Source: Catonia carolina (Eukaryota > Arthropoda > Insecta > Hemiptera > Achilidae). Taken from it: a DNA stretch of 64,000 nt. Below, one piece after another: positions 44,053-56,255 of the stretch; position 1 is the first letter of the stretch; the number at the start of each line of letters is the position of its first letter. The stretch spans positions 11,948,463 to 12,012,462 of the forward strand of contig JAQMRL010000008.1 in NCBI GenBank assembly GCA_035578175.1, read 5' to 3'. A program made the position numbers and the translations under genes. The notes beneath the pieces are model-generated. The model saw nothing but the letters and a program-made list of their open reading frames with translations, did not search any database and was not told the DNA's origin.

Positions 44053-45012
44053 ACAGGTGATTCAAAAAGAGCGCCGGTTTTTAAACGGCTGGTAAATTTT
44101 TGTTTATCGGTTGGCAACATTGTTAGACCTCATTTCTATTTCGGAGAACATTCCGATTGACGATTCAGTTGCAGTTTCTCTTGTTCGCAGTGTAGTACTC
44201 TCGCAGTCTGTGTCTAACCATGGAGAAGTTTACTATTGCACAATGAGTGTTAATCGTCAAAACATTTACCAGAGTGGAGAGAGTTATGCGGCTACTGTCA
44301 GGCGACTTCGCGGTACTCTAGGACGTAATGAAGCACCGAATAAATCAACAGTTCGCAGGCTCATGAAAAAGTTTTTTGAGACGGGTTCAACAGTCGACCT
44401 TAAAAGTTCTGGACGTCGTCGTTCTGGCCGAACTGAGCAGAGCGTTGCGTTGGTTCGTGACAAGTGTGGCTGTTAGCCCAGCAAAATCAATACGTCGCCG
44501 TTCTCAACAATTGGGTTTACGATGTTCTTCTGTACGGAGAATTCTTCGGTACGATCTCCAATATCACCCGTATAAAATTCAGTTGCTGCACGAGAAACAA
44601 TGTTGTTGCTCCGTGAACGGTTCCAGGATCGCATCATTTCTCGTAATTCCGACCATCAATGGCCACCAAGGTCGTGTGACTTGACGCCTTGTGACTTTCA
44701 TCTTTGGGGTCATCTGAAGTCATTGGTGTATGCCAATAAACCCCGAAACATCAATGACTTGAAGGAGGAAATTCGACGGGTTATCGGGCAAATGGAAGTG
44801 GAAACTTGTCGTGCAGTAATATCAAATTTCATGGACAGAGTTGATGCGTGCCAGCGCAGTAGAGGAGGACACATGCATGACATCATTTTTCATACATGAA
44901 ATCGGAAGGTAAAATGAACTTGTTGATGTAGGCCTATTTATTTTCAGTTTTTCAATAAAATAAATCTCTTAATTTGATATATCAAAACCGGCGCTCTTTT
45001 TGAATCACCCTA
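44053..45012 (+). mobile_element. decayed DD41D-type transposon, internally deleted
   Basis: Inverted ends GGTGATTCAAAAAGAGCGCC / GGCGCTCTTTTTGAATCACC, with TA at 44051-44052 and 45013-45014. The intact LTR-B at about 6541 gives the empty site, GTGTAATAAAT. Confidence 0.9.
44220..44899 (+). pseudogene. transposase remnant (DD41D type)
   Basis: Starts MEKFTIAQ at 44220. The frame shifts near 44245, then SGESYAATVRRLRGTLGR and STVRRLMKKFFETGS (DUF4817-like HTH) follow. Another frameshift near 44460 leads into AVSPAKSIRRRSQQLGL and SVRRILRYDLQYHPYKIQLL (second HTH). The segment that should carry the first two catalytic Asp residues is deleted. The C-terminus resumes as DHQWPPRSCDLTPCDFHLWG, keeping the third Asp, and ends near 44899. 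Clearly inactive. Related to, but distinct from, the 7068 transposase. Confidence 0.85.
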
Positions 45013-45099
45013 TAAATATTTGTAATTGTAAACTTTAGTGTATTAGTTATTTAATAACCTAGATCCCGAAACGGACCTTAGCGATAAGTGTCACAATAT

Positions 45100-46064
45100 T
45101 ATAATTTGACCAGGAATTGGGGTAATTTTTCACATTATCAGAAATGAAAACCAATAAAATTTGGGCCCCTGAGATTAATTTATGTAATAGTTTTATTGGT
45201 CTTCTAGGATTTATTGTATGAGCACATTATCCATATCAATCACTAATGAGAAGTGAAAGTAAGGTAATGTTTTTTTTTTGCAAACTGATTTAATCTTTTA
45301 AGTCAGGTGAAATAAACAACTAATTCATAAAGATCTTGATTTTCGTCTCTAAGAGTCGGCTAATCCTTAATTAGTTTTCCGTTTCCTATTTTTTCGTCTT
45401 TAATCGTAACTTTGGTATCGTTTCCTAATTCGGTTAATACTGCTTACCCCCCCCCCCCCCCCACTTCCTTTAACCCTTTGAGTTTGCTTGCTTTACTTTG
45501 AAATCGGTTTTTCTTCTTTCACTTTGTTTTTATCTCAATTTAGAGGAGAAGACCAATTTAATGATAAGAGTTTGAACAGCTCCAAACTTTGTCTCTTATC
45601 ACTCTGAAAAGAATTTGTTTTGTGGTACAAATGAAATCCTTTTCTGTCTTTTCGTTTATCGTTTATCTAAAAACTAATTCAGTGACGCTGTGGTGCTATG
45701 CTAAGTTGAACACTAAAAGGTCTCTTGTTTGATTCCCGGCTAAGCTATTTCAACATTTGAAATAAATAATTGTTGACCACTTTACTGGTTGTTTTACTGA
45801 TTGTAGTCGAAGTTCATTTTTGAGTTTTGTTAGGGCCAACACTTTTAACAATACATTTTTTAAATTGCAGAATTTTTAAACTACAATAGACATAATAGAA
45901 TAGAAACACAATAGACTAAATATTTTGTCATTTTTTTTAAATTTTGAATATTTTGGAGTTCGGTCCTGGATGAATTAATAAAAATAAAATAGGAAGTAAC
46001 GTTTACGGTTTCATAGAGGTACGAAGTTAAAATTTGAAATCTAAATTAGATATCAAAAGGGTAT
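45100..46064. other. unannotated AT-rich DNA with poly-C
   Basis: No gene recognised. A run of C at about 45447-45462. GTTTGATTCCCGGCTAAGC near 45728 resembles a decayed tRNA T-arm, but no fold or SINE boundary can be drawn. Confidence 0.4.
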
Positions 46065-46448
46065 TGTTGTTTAGGTCATCAGCTTAAGGCTAGTTTGCGC
46101 CTCTAGAGGCTTTACTAAGCAAACCGAGGAGTGAGGTGGTTTACCATTGTTTTACTCACTGAGTGGAAAAGTATGCTTATCAAGCATGCGAGACCCTCTA
46201 AAAAGCATTACTTTCCATCCTGTAAACGACACCTTCACTTCATTCACCACAGGGTCTGGCTGTATAATAAAATTCATTACTCTCAGAGGAGATAACTTTG
46301 ACTAGTACATTAACACTTCTTCCGTCTTTTCTTAAAATGCTCCAGTCAAATTGACCGTGTGATAAAAAAAGCAGAACGATTTTTTTGTAGCCCTGAAATT
46401 AGCAGATCGCGTACAATTAATTTAACACTCCATCTGTCTGTTATAGGC
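46065..46448 (-). mobile_element. repeat A
   Basis: Tail end GTTGTTTAGGTCATCAGC at 46065, moderately diverged body, opposite end CTGTTATAGGCA. Confidence 0.83.
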
Positions 46449-46492
46449 AATAGAATTATGACATACATCAAAAATATAAAAATCTGGTGTGA

Positions 46493-47258
46493 AACACTCA
46501 CACAACTTTCTCTTGCCAATGCAAATAATTAACAGTAAACCTAACATTAGTATTAAAACATTAGAAATGAACAAAAACTAACCTCAAAAAACATAACCTT
46601 ATTTTAATCATGAGTGAATGACGCAAAATGACAATCGAACTCAGTTTGGCTTAAAAATACGGAAAATCACGCTTTCACGCTAAACTAGGCTCTGTAGAGA
46701 AAAATGCTCTAAACAAAAGTTGTAGATCTTTTAATTTTCTATAAATTTAATTATATACACTTTTGTCGTAAAATGCATACTAAGACCGAAATGTTAAAAA
46801 AAATCGATTTTTCTCACGTTTTCGTGAGAAAAAAACAGAAAATCGCAAATTACCCGCTAAACTAAGCGTTATACAAAAAAATGTTTGAAACAGAAGTTGT
46901 AGGTTTTTAAATTCTCTACAACTTTTATTATATAAGTTTTTGCGCTAAAATTTATATTAAAGCCGTAATCTTAAAAAAACGACGTTTTTACGTAAAAACA
47001 GCCTCACTGAGAATTTCAGCAAACATGGCGCCTACCCTATCTTGTAGAGAATAAAAAATTGAGTAAAATAGGCGATTTTAAAAAAAATCGTAGGACCAGT
47101 TTTTGAAAAAATCGCAAAAAACTGAAAAATTATACGAATAAACTACTACTTCCGGTTGACCAATTTTGATGAAAATGTTCGTGTCGCGTCCGGTAGTGGT
47201 ATGTAACTTAAGTTTCAAGTTTCAAGTTCGTACGATGTTCCGTTCTTGAGATATTCTG

Positions 47259-47341
<83 letters not shown>

Positions 47342-47483
47342 ACACACAGACCAATCGCTAAAAACATGTTTTTTGGGTTCAGGGGGTCTGAAAACGTATA
47401 GATCCGGTGAAAACTCGATTTCGAAAAATCGACATGAAAACAATACTTTCCTTCCTATATATTCATATAGGCAAGAGAAAGTA
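46493..47483 (-). mobile_element. family H, full length, long (AC)n
   Basis: Reverse, both ends perfect. The microsatellite is the longest pure tract inside a family-H copy here, about 47262-47349. Confidence 0.93.
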
Positions 47484-48133
47484 AAAATTGAGTTTCTCGC
47501 GCACTTCCCTCATGATCTAAACTATATATATCGTTATAAAAAACGTGCGTAAATTACATAATTCAGACTCAACGAATTTATCCCCGTTACTATTTTATAT
47601 TATTTTTCTTCGTCCTGTAATACAATCAAGCGAGAAACGTCGTCCGAGTAAACGAACGTCTTGGACAATTGCATTACCGTCTACGTCTTGTAAAAGTACC
47701 GAAGTACTTTATTGCCAGGTACTCAGGTTGTATGACGTCATCTCGTTTGTCGCAACGTACCGATCTCCAATCACCGTGTCAAAAAGAAAAGTTGTCAAGT
47801 TAGTTTGTATAACAAAATTTTAGTTCGCTAAAGTCGTTACCCCCTTATTTTCACAAAAGTTTTTTCCCTTTTATTCTCTTTTTGCTCACCTAACATCCGT
47901 TAACAACTAAAAGGAAGTTTGTAACTGTAATGGATGGCTCTTTAAATTCCTTTTTTCCCTCTGTATCTTTCTCCCTCCGAACCTTTTATAGGCAGCAACG
48001 CTCACCTTTTTCAAAGATTATAGACATCTGATTTTTTACTCTTTCATATAATTTTCAAAGTAAATGCGTTCCTTTTATATTTTATTTGTAGCTTAAAGTA
48101 CACATTAGGCTGCAATTTCAAAATTACGAATAT
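47484..48133. other. unannotated DNA, one unrecognised frame
   Basis: A 92-codon frame at 47545-47823 has mixed composition but no domain I recognise. It is left uncalled. Confidence 0.4.
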
Positions 48134-48256
48134 TTACTCTCTCTCTTACCCTGTATGAATATCTAGGGTAGTAAAGTATTATTTTCATGACGATTTTTTG
48201 AATTCGAGTTTTCACCGGATATATTTTTACGCCTCCGAGCAAAATAAAGTTTTGTT

Positions 48257-48313
<57 letters not shown>

Positions 48314-49269
48314 TTGTGTGTGAAAAAAGTATCTCAAGAACGGAATATCTTACGAACTTTTTTTTTTGCAATCCCTAATGTGTACGTAGCAATCTGTTCA
48401 ATTTAGAACAATAAGCAACCCTATGACCCAATGAGATGAGGATGATGTGTATGACGTGTAAATGAGGTGTAGTCTTGTACATACTCAGGTCGACCATTCC
48501 TGAGAGAGTATGGTTAATTGAACCCCAACCATCAAAGTACACAGGTAGCAACTGTCCAGCATTCAAATCCGTATAAAAGTAACTAACTTTACTAGGATTT
48601 GAACCAGGAACCTTCGTTTTCGAAAATCAGCTGTTAAACAGCTGATTTTGGCGACGACTTTACCTGCTAGACCAACCCGGTGGGTTAAAACTAAAAACTA
48701 AAAATATGTACCACTACGGAACACAACACGAACAAATTCATTAAATCGGTCAACTAGAAGTACGTAGGTAGTTTATTTGTGGGATTTTTCACGTTTTTGC
48801 GAAGACATTCATACAATTTTTTTTATATCACCTCATTTACTACATTTTTAATTCTCTACAAGATAGGTCAACTACTGCTATGCTAAGATAAGTCACTATG
48901 TCTGCTGAAGTTCTTGGGGAGCCTTGCTCTCGTAGGAAAAGATGGTGCTTTTAAGATTGCGGCTTTAATATGCATTCTAGGGCAAAAGTATACATGTATA
49001 TACATACTTAATAAAAGTTGTAGAACTGTTAAAAACCTAAAACTTTTATTTTAAGCGTTGTATCGTTTGTACAGAGCCTATTTTAGCGTCAACTAGTGAT
49101 TTTCCTTATTTTTAAGCCAAGCAGAGGTTGGTTTTCATTTTGCATCATTCACTCATGATTGAAATTAGGTATATTTTCCATTTTACATTGTTTACTCCTG
49201 TTTAAACACAGGTTATATTGGTCATTATACACGCAGGCAAGAGAAAGTCTTGTGACTGTTTTACACAGA
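48134..49269 (+). mobile_element. family H, diverged, interrupted by SINE-D
   Basis: Decayed left end (TACTCTCTCTCTTACC), (GT)n at 48259-48307, SINE-D at 48361-48686, then continuation from about 48700 (ACCACTACGGAACACAAC) to a degraded right end (GGCAAGAGAAAGTC...TTACACAGA). Confidence 0.8.
48361..48686 (-). mobile_element. SINE-D (second copy)
   Basis: Reverse, same body, hairpin and boxes as 43314-43623, with poly-T at its low-coordinate side (poly-A tail). The head is preceded by AACCCACCGGG in the element's own orientation. No clear target duplication. Confidence 0.87.
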
Positions 49270-49289
49270 TTTTTTAAAAAGGTCCCATT

Positions 49290-49617
49290 TTACCCCATTT
49301 ATCATCTTGGCTTCCTACAAAATTCTCCTCCAATCTTCTCTGTTAGCTGTTAGCACTCTCCATTCTCTAATATCCATCAAAATCAAATCATTTGTGACAT
49401 TATCCACCCATCTCTTCTTAGAATGGTCCTTTCTTTGTGGTCTTTCTTTCCATATCACCACCTTAAGCATCCTAATTGATTCCATCCTATCTGTATGCCC
49501 TGAACATCTGAATATCAGTGTGCCTTTAGGAAATGAAATTATGTTTTTTCCTTCAATGAGAGTATCCAGCTCCTTATTTTTTACGTATTCTCCATTCATT
49601 ATCTTTTTCTTTGTCAT
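49290..49617 (-). pseudogene. non-LTR retrotransposon ORF2 C-terminal fragment
   Basis: The reverse frame at 49315-49617 reads through GHTDRMESIRMLKVVIW, KKRWVDNVTNDL and REWRVLTANREDWRRIL. The pattern GH..RM...R..K, then KRW.D.V..DL, then W..L...R..WRRI is the conserved C-terminal tail of arthropod LINE endonuclease/RT proteins. 5' truncated. It abuts the family-H right end at 49269. Confidence 0.75.
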
Positions 49618-49754
49618 CAGCGTTCAATATACGTCTCACCTATTTGCCTCCACAACCTGCTGCTCTGCGCCATTTTCGCTCAATTAAATTCGGTCAGTAG
49701 TTAGTTATTAAAAGAAGTGGGTAGGTGGATGCCGGAACAGGTCCTGGAACCTAA

Positions 49755-50432
49755 TCCTTGAATGGTAGCCGAGAACGAAGAAGACGAAGAAGGAGAAGAA
49801 TAAAAAGGGGAGAAGGAGAAGAAGGAGGAGGAAAAGGAAAAGAAGGGGAGAAGGAGGAGGAGAAGGAGAAAGAAAAGAAGAGGAGAAAGAGAAAAAGGAG
49901 GAAAAGGAGAAGGAGGAGGAGAAAAAGGAGGAGGAGAAGGAAGAGAAGGGGAAATTGAGAAAAAGGATAAGGAGGAAGAGGAGGAGAAGGAGAAAGAGAA
50001 AAAGGAGAAGGAGGAGAAGAAAAAGAAGGGGAGGAGGAGAAGGAAGAGAAGGGGAAATGGAGAAGAAGGAGAAGGGGAGAAGGAAGAGAAGGGGAGAAGG
50101 AGAAAAAGAAGAAGGAGAAGGGGAGAAGGAAGAGAAGGGGAGAAGGAGAAAAAGGGGAAGGAGAAATAGGAGGAGAAGAAGGAGAATGAGAAAAAGGAGA
50201 AAGAAGAGAAGGGGAGAAGAAGAAAAAGGAGGAGGAGAAGGAGAAGGAAGAGAAGGGGAGAAGGAGAAAAAGGAGGGAAGGAAGGGAAGGGGAGAAGGAG
50301 AAAAAAGAGAAGTGAAGGGAAGAAGGAGAAAAAGGAGGAGGAGGAGAACGGGAGAAGGAGAAAAAGGAGGAGAAGGAGAAGGAAGAGAAGGGGTGAAGGA
50401 GAAGGAAGAGAAGGGTAGAAGGAGGAGGAGAA
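49755..50432. repeat. purine-rich array, about 680 bp
   Basis: Almost uninterrupted purines on the plus strand, built from GGAGAAGGAGAA, GGAAGAGAAGGGGAG and GGAGGAGAAG units. The long Arg/Lys/Glu/Gly and Ser/Phe/Leu/Pro frames are compositional. It starts beside GGTAGCCGAGAACGAAGAAG at about 49765, which looks like a retroposon tail from which the tract may have grown. Confidence 0.93.
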
Positions 50433-51481
50433 ATATTGGAAAAACAATCTATTTCCCAGTTGAATTTGTTATTACAAAGTTCAATAGACAACTAAAGTTT
50501 TTCCTCATTTATTCCCTATTAGAAAATCAATTTTAAGTTTCTAGGTGTTATGGTTCAGCAGATTTCTTTATAAGACTGAGTCTCATTGAGTGGATTTCGC
50601 ATTTTAATAAACGCACTAGTACAGATTTCATTTAAATTTATTTTTTAATAAAAATGAATTATTAAAAAACATTTAATGGAGATTATTAGAGAAATTATGA
50701 AATTTTAATTAACTTTTTAAATTAACTGGTCTTGTCTTTTGAAGACGTAGCCCTCAATAGATGATGACAGAATGTTTTAGAAATGTTTTTTGTAAAAAAA
50801 AATCATGTTTAAATGGATACGAAAATTAACAACCGACAAAAAAAGAAACGTATTAATAATAAACGTATAATATAAATTTCACTGGATATTTTACTAAGTA
50901 ATTCTTTAAAAATTCAATCTATAATTTTTAAAAGGCTATGTTTAAAAATCATTTTTATTTTTTCAGAGAAACGGAGTGCGTTTAAAATTATTTGGATACG
51001 GTGAAGTGGATAGAGGATGAGGGTTTTAGTGAATGTCGTTCTTGTTTCCTCTCTCTTTGCCCTTTTCATCTCTCTCTCTCCTCTCCCCCCTTTTTCCCGT
51101 TATTAATAATGAAATCCTACGGTTAGGACCGATACATAAAAAAATTAGATTACTTTACATTAAATCAAAGGGATTTCTGTGCTTAATTAGTACTCGTCTT
51201 TGTAATATGATTACGGATTAATTAATGAAATGATTTCATATCAAACTGTAGGGTATTGTGTTACGCTTTATTTAGGGTTTAAGGTTTAAAGGTATATCTC
51301 CATGATATCGGTATTATTAAGTATCGTGGGCGAGAGATCATACTTATTTCGCCTTGTCTCTATTAACTGAAATTTATCTATCTGTTCGACCAGAAACTTA
51401 ATATTAAAATTGATGTTATTATTATGCTTTCTCACGTAACGCGAAACTATACCAGAATGCACACAAATGCTACTGAATTTT
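50433..51481. other. unannotated AT-rich DNA
   Basis: No gene or shared repeat seen. Pyrimidine-rich stretch (CTCTCTCTCC) at about 51066-51090. Confidence 0.45.
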
Positions 51482-52420
51482 TACTTTCTCTTGCCTATAT
51501 GAATATATAGGAAGGAAAGTATTGTTTTCATGTCGATTTTAAGAAATCGAGGTTTTACCGGATCTATACGTTTTCAGACCCCCTGATCCCAAAAAACATG
51601 TTTTTAGCGATTGGTGTGTGTGTGTATGTGTGCGTGCGTGCGTGCGTGCGTGCGTGTGTACAAAATATCTCAAGAACGAAACATCGTACGAACTTCAAAC
51701 TTAAAACTTAAGTTAGATACCACTACCGGACCCGACACGAACATTTTCATCAAAATCGGTCAACCGGAAGTAGTAGTTTATTTGTGTAATTTTTCACTTT
51801 TTTGCGATTTTCTCAAAAACTAGTACCACGATTTTTTAAAAAATCGCCTCATTTACTAAACTTTTTAGTCTCTACAAGATAGGGTAGGCGCCATTTTGGC
51901 TTAAATTCTTGGCAAGGGTGTTTTCACGTGAAAACTTTGTTTTTTTAGGATTGCGGCTTTAATATGCATTTTAGTGCGAAACGTTATGTAATAAAAGTTG
52001 TAGAGAATGTAACATTCTACAACTTTTATTTAAAACATTTTTTTGTATAACGCTTAGTTTAGCGGTAATTAGCGATTTTCTGTTTTCTTTTCTCACGAAA
52101 ACGTGTGAAAAATCTATTTTTTTAAGATTTCGGCCTTAAAATGCATTTTACGACAAAAGTGTATATAATAAAATTTATAGAAAATTAAGAGATCTACAAC
52201 TTTTATTTAAACATTTTTTTTGTACAGTGCCTAGTTTAGCGTGAATGAGCGATTTTCCGTATTTTTAAGCCAAACTGAGGTCGATTTTAATTTTGCGTAT
52301 TTCACTAATGTTTATTGAGGTTAGTTTTTTGTTTATTTCTAATGTTTTATTACTAATGTTAGGTTTATTGTTAATTATTTGCATTGGCAAAAGAAAGTTG
52401 TGTGAGTGTTTCACACCAGA
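51482..52420 (+). mobile_element. family H, full length
   Basis: Both ends intact. The microsatellite is (GT)n plus (GCGT)n at 51615-51659. Confidence 0.92.
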
Positions 52421-52665
52421 TTTTTTTACCAACTATTCAACCATTCGATACTAATTATAGAAGAGATAAAGAAAAGCGAAATTAAAAATATTTGGTTTAA
52501 AAATTGATTATAAAACAAAATTAAAAAGTATTTTAAGAATTTTAAGAATAAATTTTGGACACAATCAGAGAAATTACTGTCGCATTTTCTAAACTAATGA
52601 CATAAATCCCTAAAATATTTCTTAAAAACATTTTTGATTACAGGAAAATATTTTTTGCCCATAAA

Positions 52666-53044
52666 CAGGCAGGTGGAGTTTTAAATTATTTGCACTCGAT
52701 CTGATTGTTCCAGGGCTACAAAAAATATTTATGATTCTTATAACAAGGTCAGCCAATTATATGACTAACGCATTTAAGAACAGAAGAAGTAGAGGTGTAA
52801 AAGACACTAGTCAGAGTTACCTCTTATGAGAGTAATGAATTTCATTATACAGCCAGACCATGCGGTGAATGTAGTGAAGGTGTTATTTGCAGAGTGGAAA
52901 GTTGATGTTTTTCAGAGGTCCTGGCATGCTGATAAGCATACTTTTTCACTTAGTAAGAAAGGCGATGGTAAATCATCTCGCTCCTCGTTTTAGTAAAACC
53001 TCTAGAGTTTCAAACCAGCCTTTCGGCTGATGGCCTAATAACCA
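52666..53044 (+). mobile_element. repeat A, forward
   Basis: Start TGCCCATAAACAGGCAGG; end CAGCCTTTCGGCTGATGGCC then TAATAACCA. One of two forward copies. Confidence 0.85.
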
Positions 53045-54110
53045 CAAAATCTGTTTAATACCATTTCCCGTTTAATGAAGTCACTAAAGTAAATATGGGA
53101 TATATATATTTCATTACAGTTCTTTTACTGTATGTTTTTTTTAATTACATTCGTCCCTTCTTCTGCTTGTGTTATTTGTAGAAGTCATTGGAATCAGTAA
53201 TTTTTATTATATAGATTTTTGGGCTAAAATTCACTGTTTGCTGTAATTTAACAAAAGATTCTTTCGTGAACGAAAGTAATTGTCGTAAAAATAAAATTTT
53301 TACTATCCTAAAGAATTCAGCAATTGTAGCTAAAAAGTAAGTTTCATTAAGGGAAGATTGCACGATGGTTTTAGCTGAAAATTTCGATTTTTGGTTTTTT
53401 TATGTTTTCCAATAGTTTAGATCTGATCTACCAGAAGAAAAACATTAAATTACGTCAAAAAATAATTTTTATAAAAAAATACAGTTTTTGTCAATTTTAC
53501 CCAGAAAAATTATCATGGTCCCAAAAACTAATATTTTTATTTAATAGCCTACTGCTCGTTTTAGTGTAAAGGGAATTTTAGTTTTTAAAATATCTGTATC
53601 ACTGTTTTTAATATTGCTCGGCTGTTGGTTCAGCTTTCTAACAAACGGTTGATGGGAAATGTCGTTGTTTGTGTAAAATTTGTTTTTTGCCTTGTCCCGT
53701 AAATTTAGATTTTTAACACTTTGGTACATTTTCCCCAGAAATCATTAAACCATTAAATCATTAAACCTACCAAGCCGAAATTTTTATCAGTTATTCACCT
53801 TGCACATCCACACATACCGACATTTTTATGACTTCCTCAGGTGCTCCAAAAATGATAAGTAATACTCAAAAAACGTAGAAAAAAAATCTGTTATTCGTTT
53901 TTTTTTTGAATGTTGATCCAAAAAATTAAATAGAAAAAATTTCAGTAGCTAGAGAAACCCGGCAACTATAACTGTGTAAAGTTTTATTTCGCTATCTTTT
54001 ACCAATCCTATGAAAAATGTACCTAAAAAGAACAAATATAACATTGGCGGGATACAAAGTACAGTCTCCCCTTAAAATTATTAGAGTAGTTTTTGATAAA
54101 ATTGAATTTT
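53045..54110. other. unannotated AT-rich DNA, possibly an old transposon
   Basis: Stretches such as GATTGCACGATGGTTTTAGC (53356) and GGCGGGATACAAAGTACAGTC (54047) look repeat-like, but no second copy is present in the window and no boundary or coding remnant was found. Confidence 0.35.
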
Positions 54111-55006
54111 TACTTTTTCTTGCCTGTATGAATATATAGGAAGGAAAGTATTGTTTTCATATCGATTTTGAGAAATCTAGTTTTCACCTGATCTACACGT
54201 TTTCAGACCGCCTGAACGCAAAAAACATGTTTTTAGCGATTGGTCTGTGTGTGTCTATACAAAATATCTCAAGAACGGAACATCATACGAACTTGAAACT
54301 TGAAACTTAAGTTACATACCACTACCGGACCCGAAACGAACATTTTCATAAAAATCGGTCAACCGGAAGTAGTAATTTATTCGTGTAATTTTTCACTTTT
54401 TTGCGATTTTATCAAAAACCGGTCCTACGATTTTTTAAAAAAATAGTCTCATTTACTTAATTTTTTATGCTCTACAAGATAGGGTAGGCGCAGTGTTTAT
54501 TGAAATTCTTAGTGAGGCTGTTTTCATGTAAAAATTTCTTTTTAAGATTGCGGCTTTAATATGCATTTCAGCGTAAAAATTTATATAATAAAATTTTAGA
54601 GAATTTAAAATTCTACAACTTTTATTTCAAAAATTTCTTTGTATAACGCTTAGTTTAGCGGTAGTTAGCGATTTTCTTTTTTTTCTCACGAAAACGTGTC
54701 AAAAATCGATTTTTTTAAAGATTTCGGCCTTAGTATACATTTTGCGACAAAAGTGTATATAATCAAATTTATAGGAAATTAAAAGATCTACAACTTTTAT
54801 TTAAAAACTTTTTCTCTACAAAGGCTAGTTTAGCGTGAAAGAGTGATTTTCCGTATTTTAAAGCCAAACTGAGGCCGATTTTCATTTTGTGTCTTTCACT
54901 CATGATTGAAATTAGGTTATGTTTATTGAGGTTAGTTTTTTGTTTATTTCTAATGTTTCATTTGTAGCATTGGCAAGAGAAAGTTATGTGAGTGTTTCAC
55001 ACCAGA
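54111..55006 (+). mobile_element. family H, full length with short right-end deletion
   Basis: The microsatellite has shrunk to TGTGTGTGTC. About 35 bp are deleted before the right subterminal repeat (TTTCATTTGTAGCATTGGC). Right hairpin kept with one change. Confidence 0.9.
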
Positions 55007-55627
55007 TTTTTGTATATATACTGTGACAGTATTTGCAATACCTGTTGAATGTTTCGGAAAGTAATGTGCCAGTTATCTCCCGGATTTAGGAGTAATTACT
55101 ATCCCATCCTACGTAATGAGATTGGCTTTTAGGAAATCGTGTTTTAAGTAGTTGAAATTAAGGGTTTAACCCGTTTAAGTCTCATTATGAACAAAGTATT
55201 TGAAATTAATCGCGTTTTATGTTTATACAAATGAAAGCACTACCTTAAAATCTCAGTTGAAAATAATATTGACGTTACGACTGGCTTACTTTCAGTTTAA
55301 TTTTAAAATTAGAACAACATTTACGCACTGTAATAACCGCTTTACTGTTGTGGTCAAATATGACCTATTTAGACCACAAACAATGTGGTTGGATGTGGTT
55401 TTAATTTGAACAACTCTACTGGAACCGGTGGTTAATATTAATTGAAGCAATCAATAAATTCAAACGTTTTTAGGTACCGCTCGTAATTTAATAACGTAGA
55501 AGTGTTTTTTAAAATAATTATCTTACTTACTGTTACCAGATTGATTCATTAATTGATAATTAATTATAAATTAAGTGGTTGTAGGATATTAATGATGGAA
55601 ATAATTAATAGAGAACTATTTTAAATG

Positions 55628-55666
<39 letters not shown>

Positions 55667-55667
55667 C
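55007..55667. other. unannotated DNA with (ATT)n
   Basis: No gene recognised. (ATT)n at 55630-55666 is the landing site of the repeat A copy that follows. Confidence 0.5.
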
Positions 55668-56059
55668 TGCCCATAACAGACAGGGAGGGAGTCAAATTAT
55701 TTACTCTCAATCTGTTTGTTGCAGGGCTAAAATAAATAGTTCTGTTTCTTATCACATGGTCAGCCAATTAAATTCGACTGAATCATTTAAGAACAGAAGA
55801 GGTAGAGGTGTAAAAGACACTAATCAGAGTTATCTTCTCTGAAAGTAATGAATTTCATTATACAGCCAGACCCTGTGGTGAATGAAGTGAAGGTGTCATT
55901 TGCAGGGCGAAAATATGTGTTTTTCAGAGGGCCTGGCATGCTGATAAGCATACTTTTCCATTCAGTGAGGAAGGCAATGGTAAACTACCTCACTCCTCGT
56001 TTTACTTAGTAAAACCTCTACAGGTTTAAACCAGCTTTTCGGCTGATGACCTAAACAAC
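55668..56059 (+). mobile_element. repeat A, forward, inserted in (ATT)n
   Basis: TGCCCATAACAGACAGG start and GGCTGATGACCTAAACAAC end, with (ATT)n on both sides, so the insertion point and both boundaries are well defined here. Confidence 0.9.
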
Positions 56060-56085
56060 ATTATTATTATAATATTATCGGTTTT

Positions 56086-56209
56086 TACTTTCTCTATAAA
56101 TATATAGGAAGGAAAGTATTGTTTTCATGTCGATTTTTCGAAGTCAAGTTTTCACCGGATCTACTCGTTTTCAGACCCCCTGAACCCAAAAAACATGTTT
56201 TTAGCTATT

Positions 56210-56255
<46 letters not shown>

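Larger units (their letters stand above)
38176..45095 (+). mobile_element. solo LTR-B carrying three nested insertions
   Basis: The LTR starts TGTTG at 38176 (preceded by GTAT) and ends TGTCACA at 45095 (followed by ATAT). Compared with the uninterrupted LTR at 6069-6636, its sequence is split by an LTR element (38181-43220), a SINE-D (43314-43623) and a decayed TIR transposon (44053-45012). TATAAAAG is retained near 43699. Confidence 0.85.

Noticed and set aside
49701..50536. Long overlapping frames of 190-248 codons (Ser/Phe/Leu/Pro-rich and Arg/Lys/Glu-rich)
   Set aside because: Pure compositional products of the purine-rich array; no non-repetitive protein segment.
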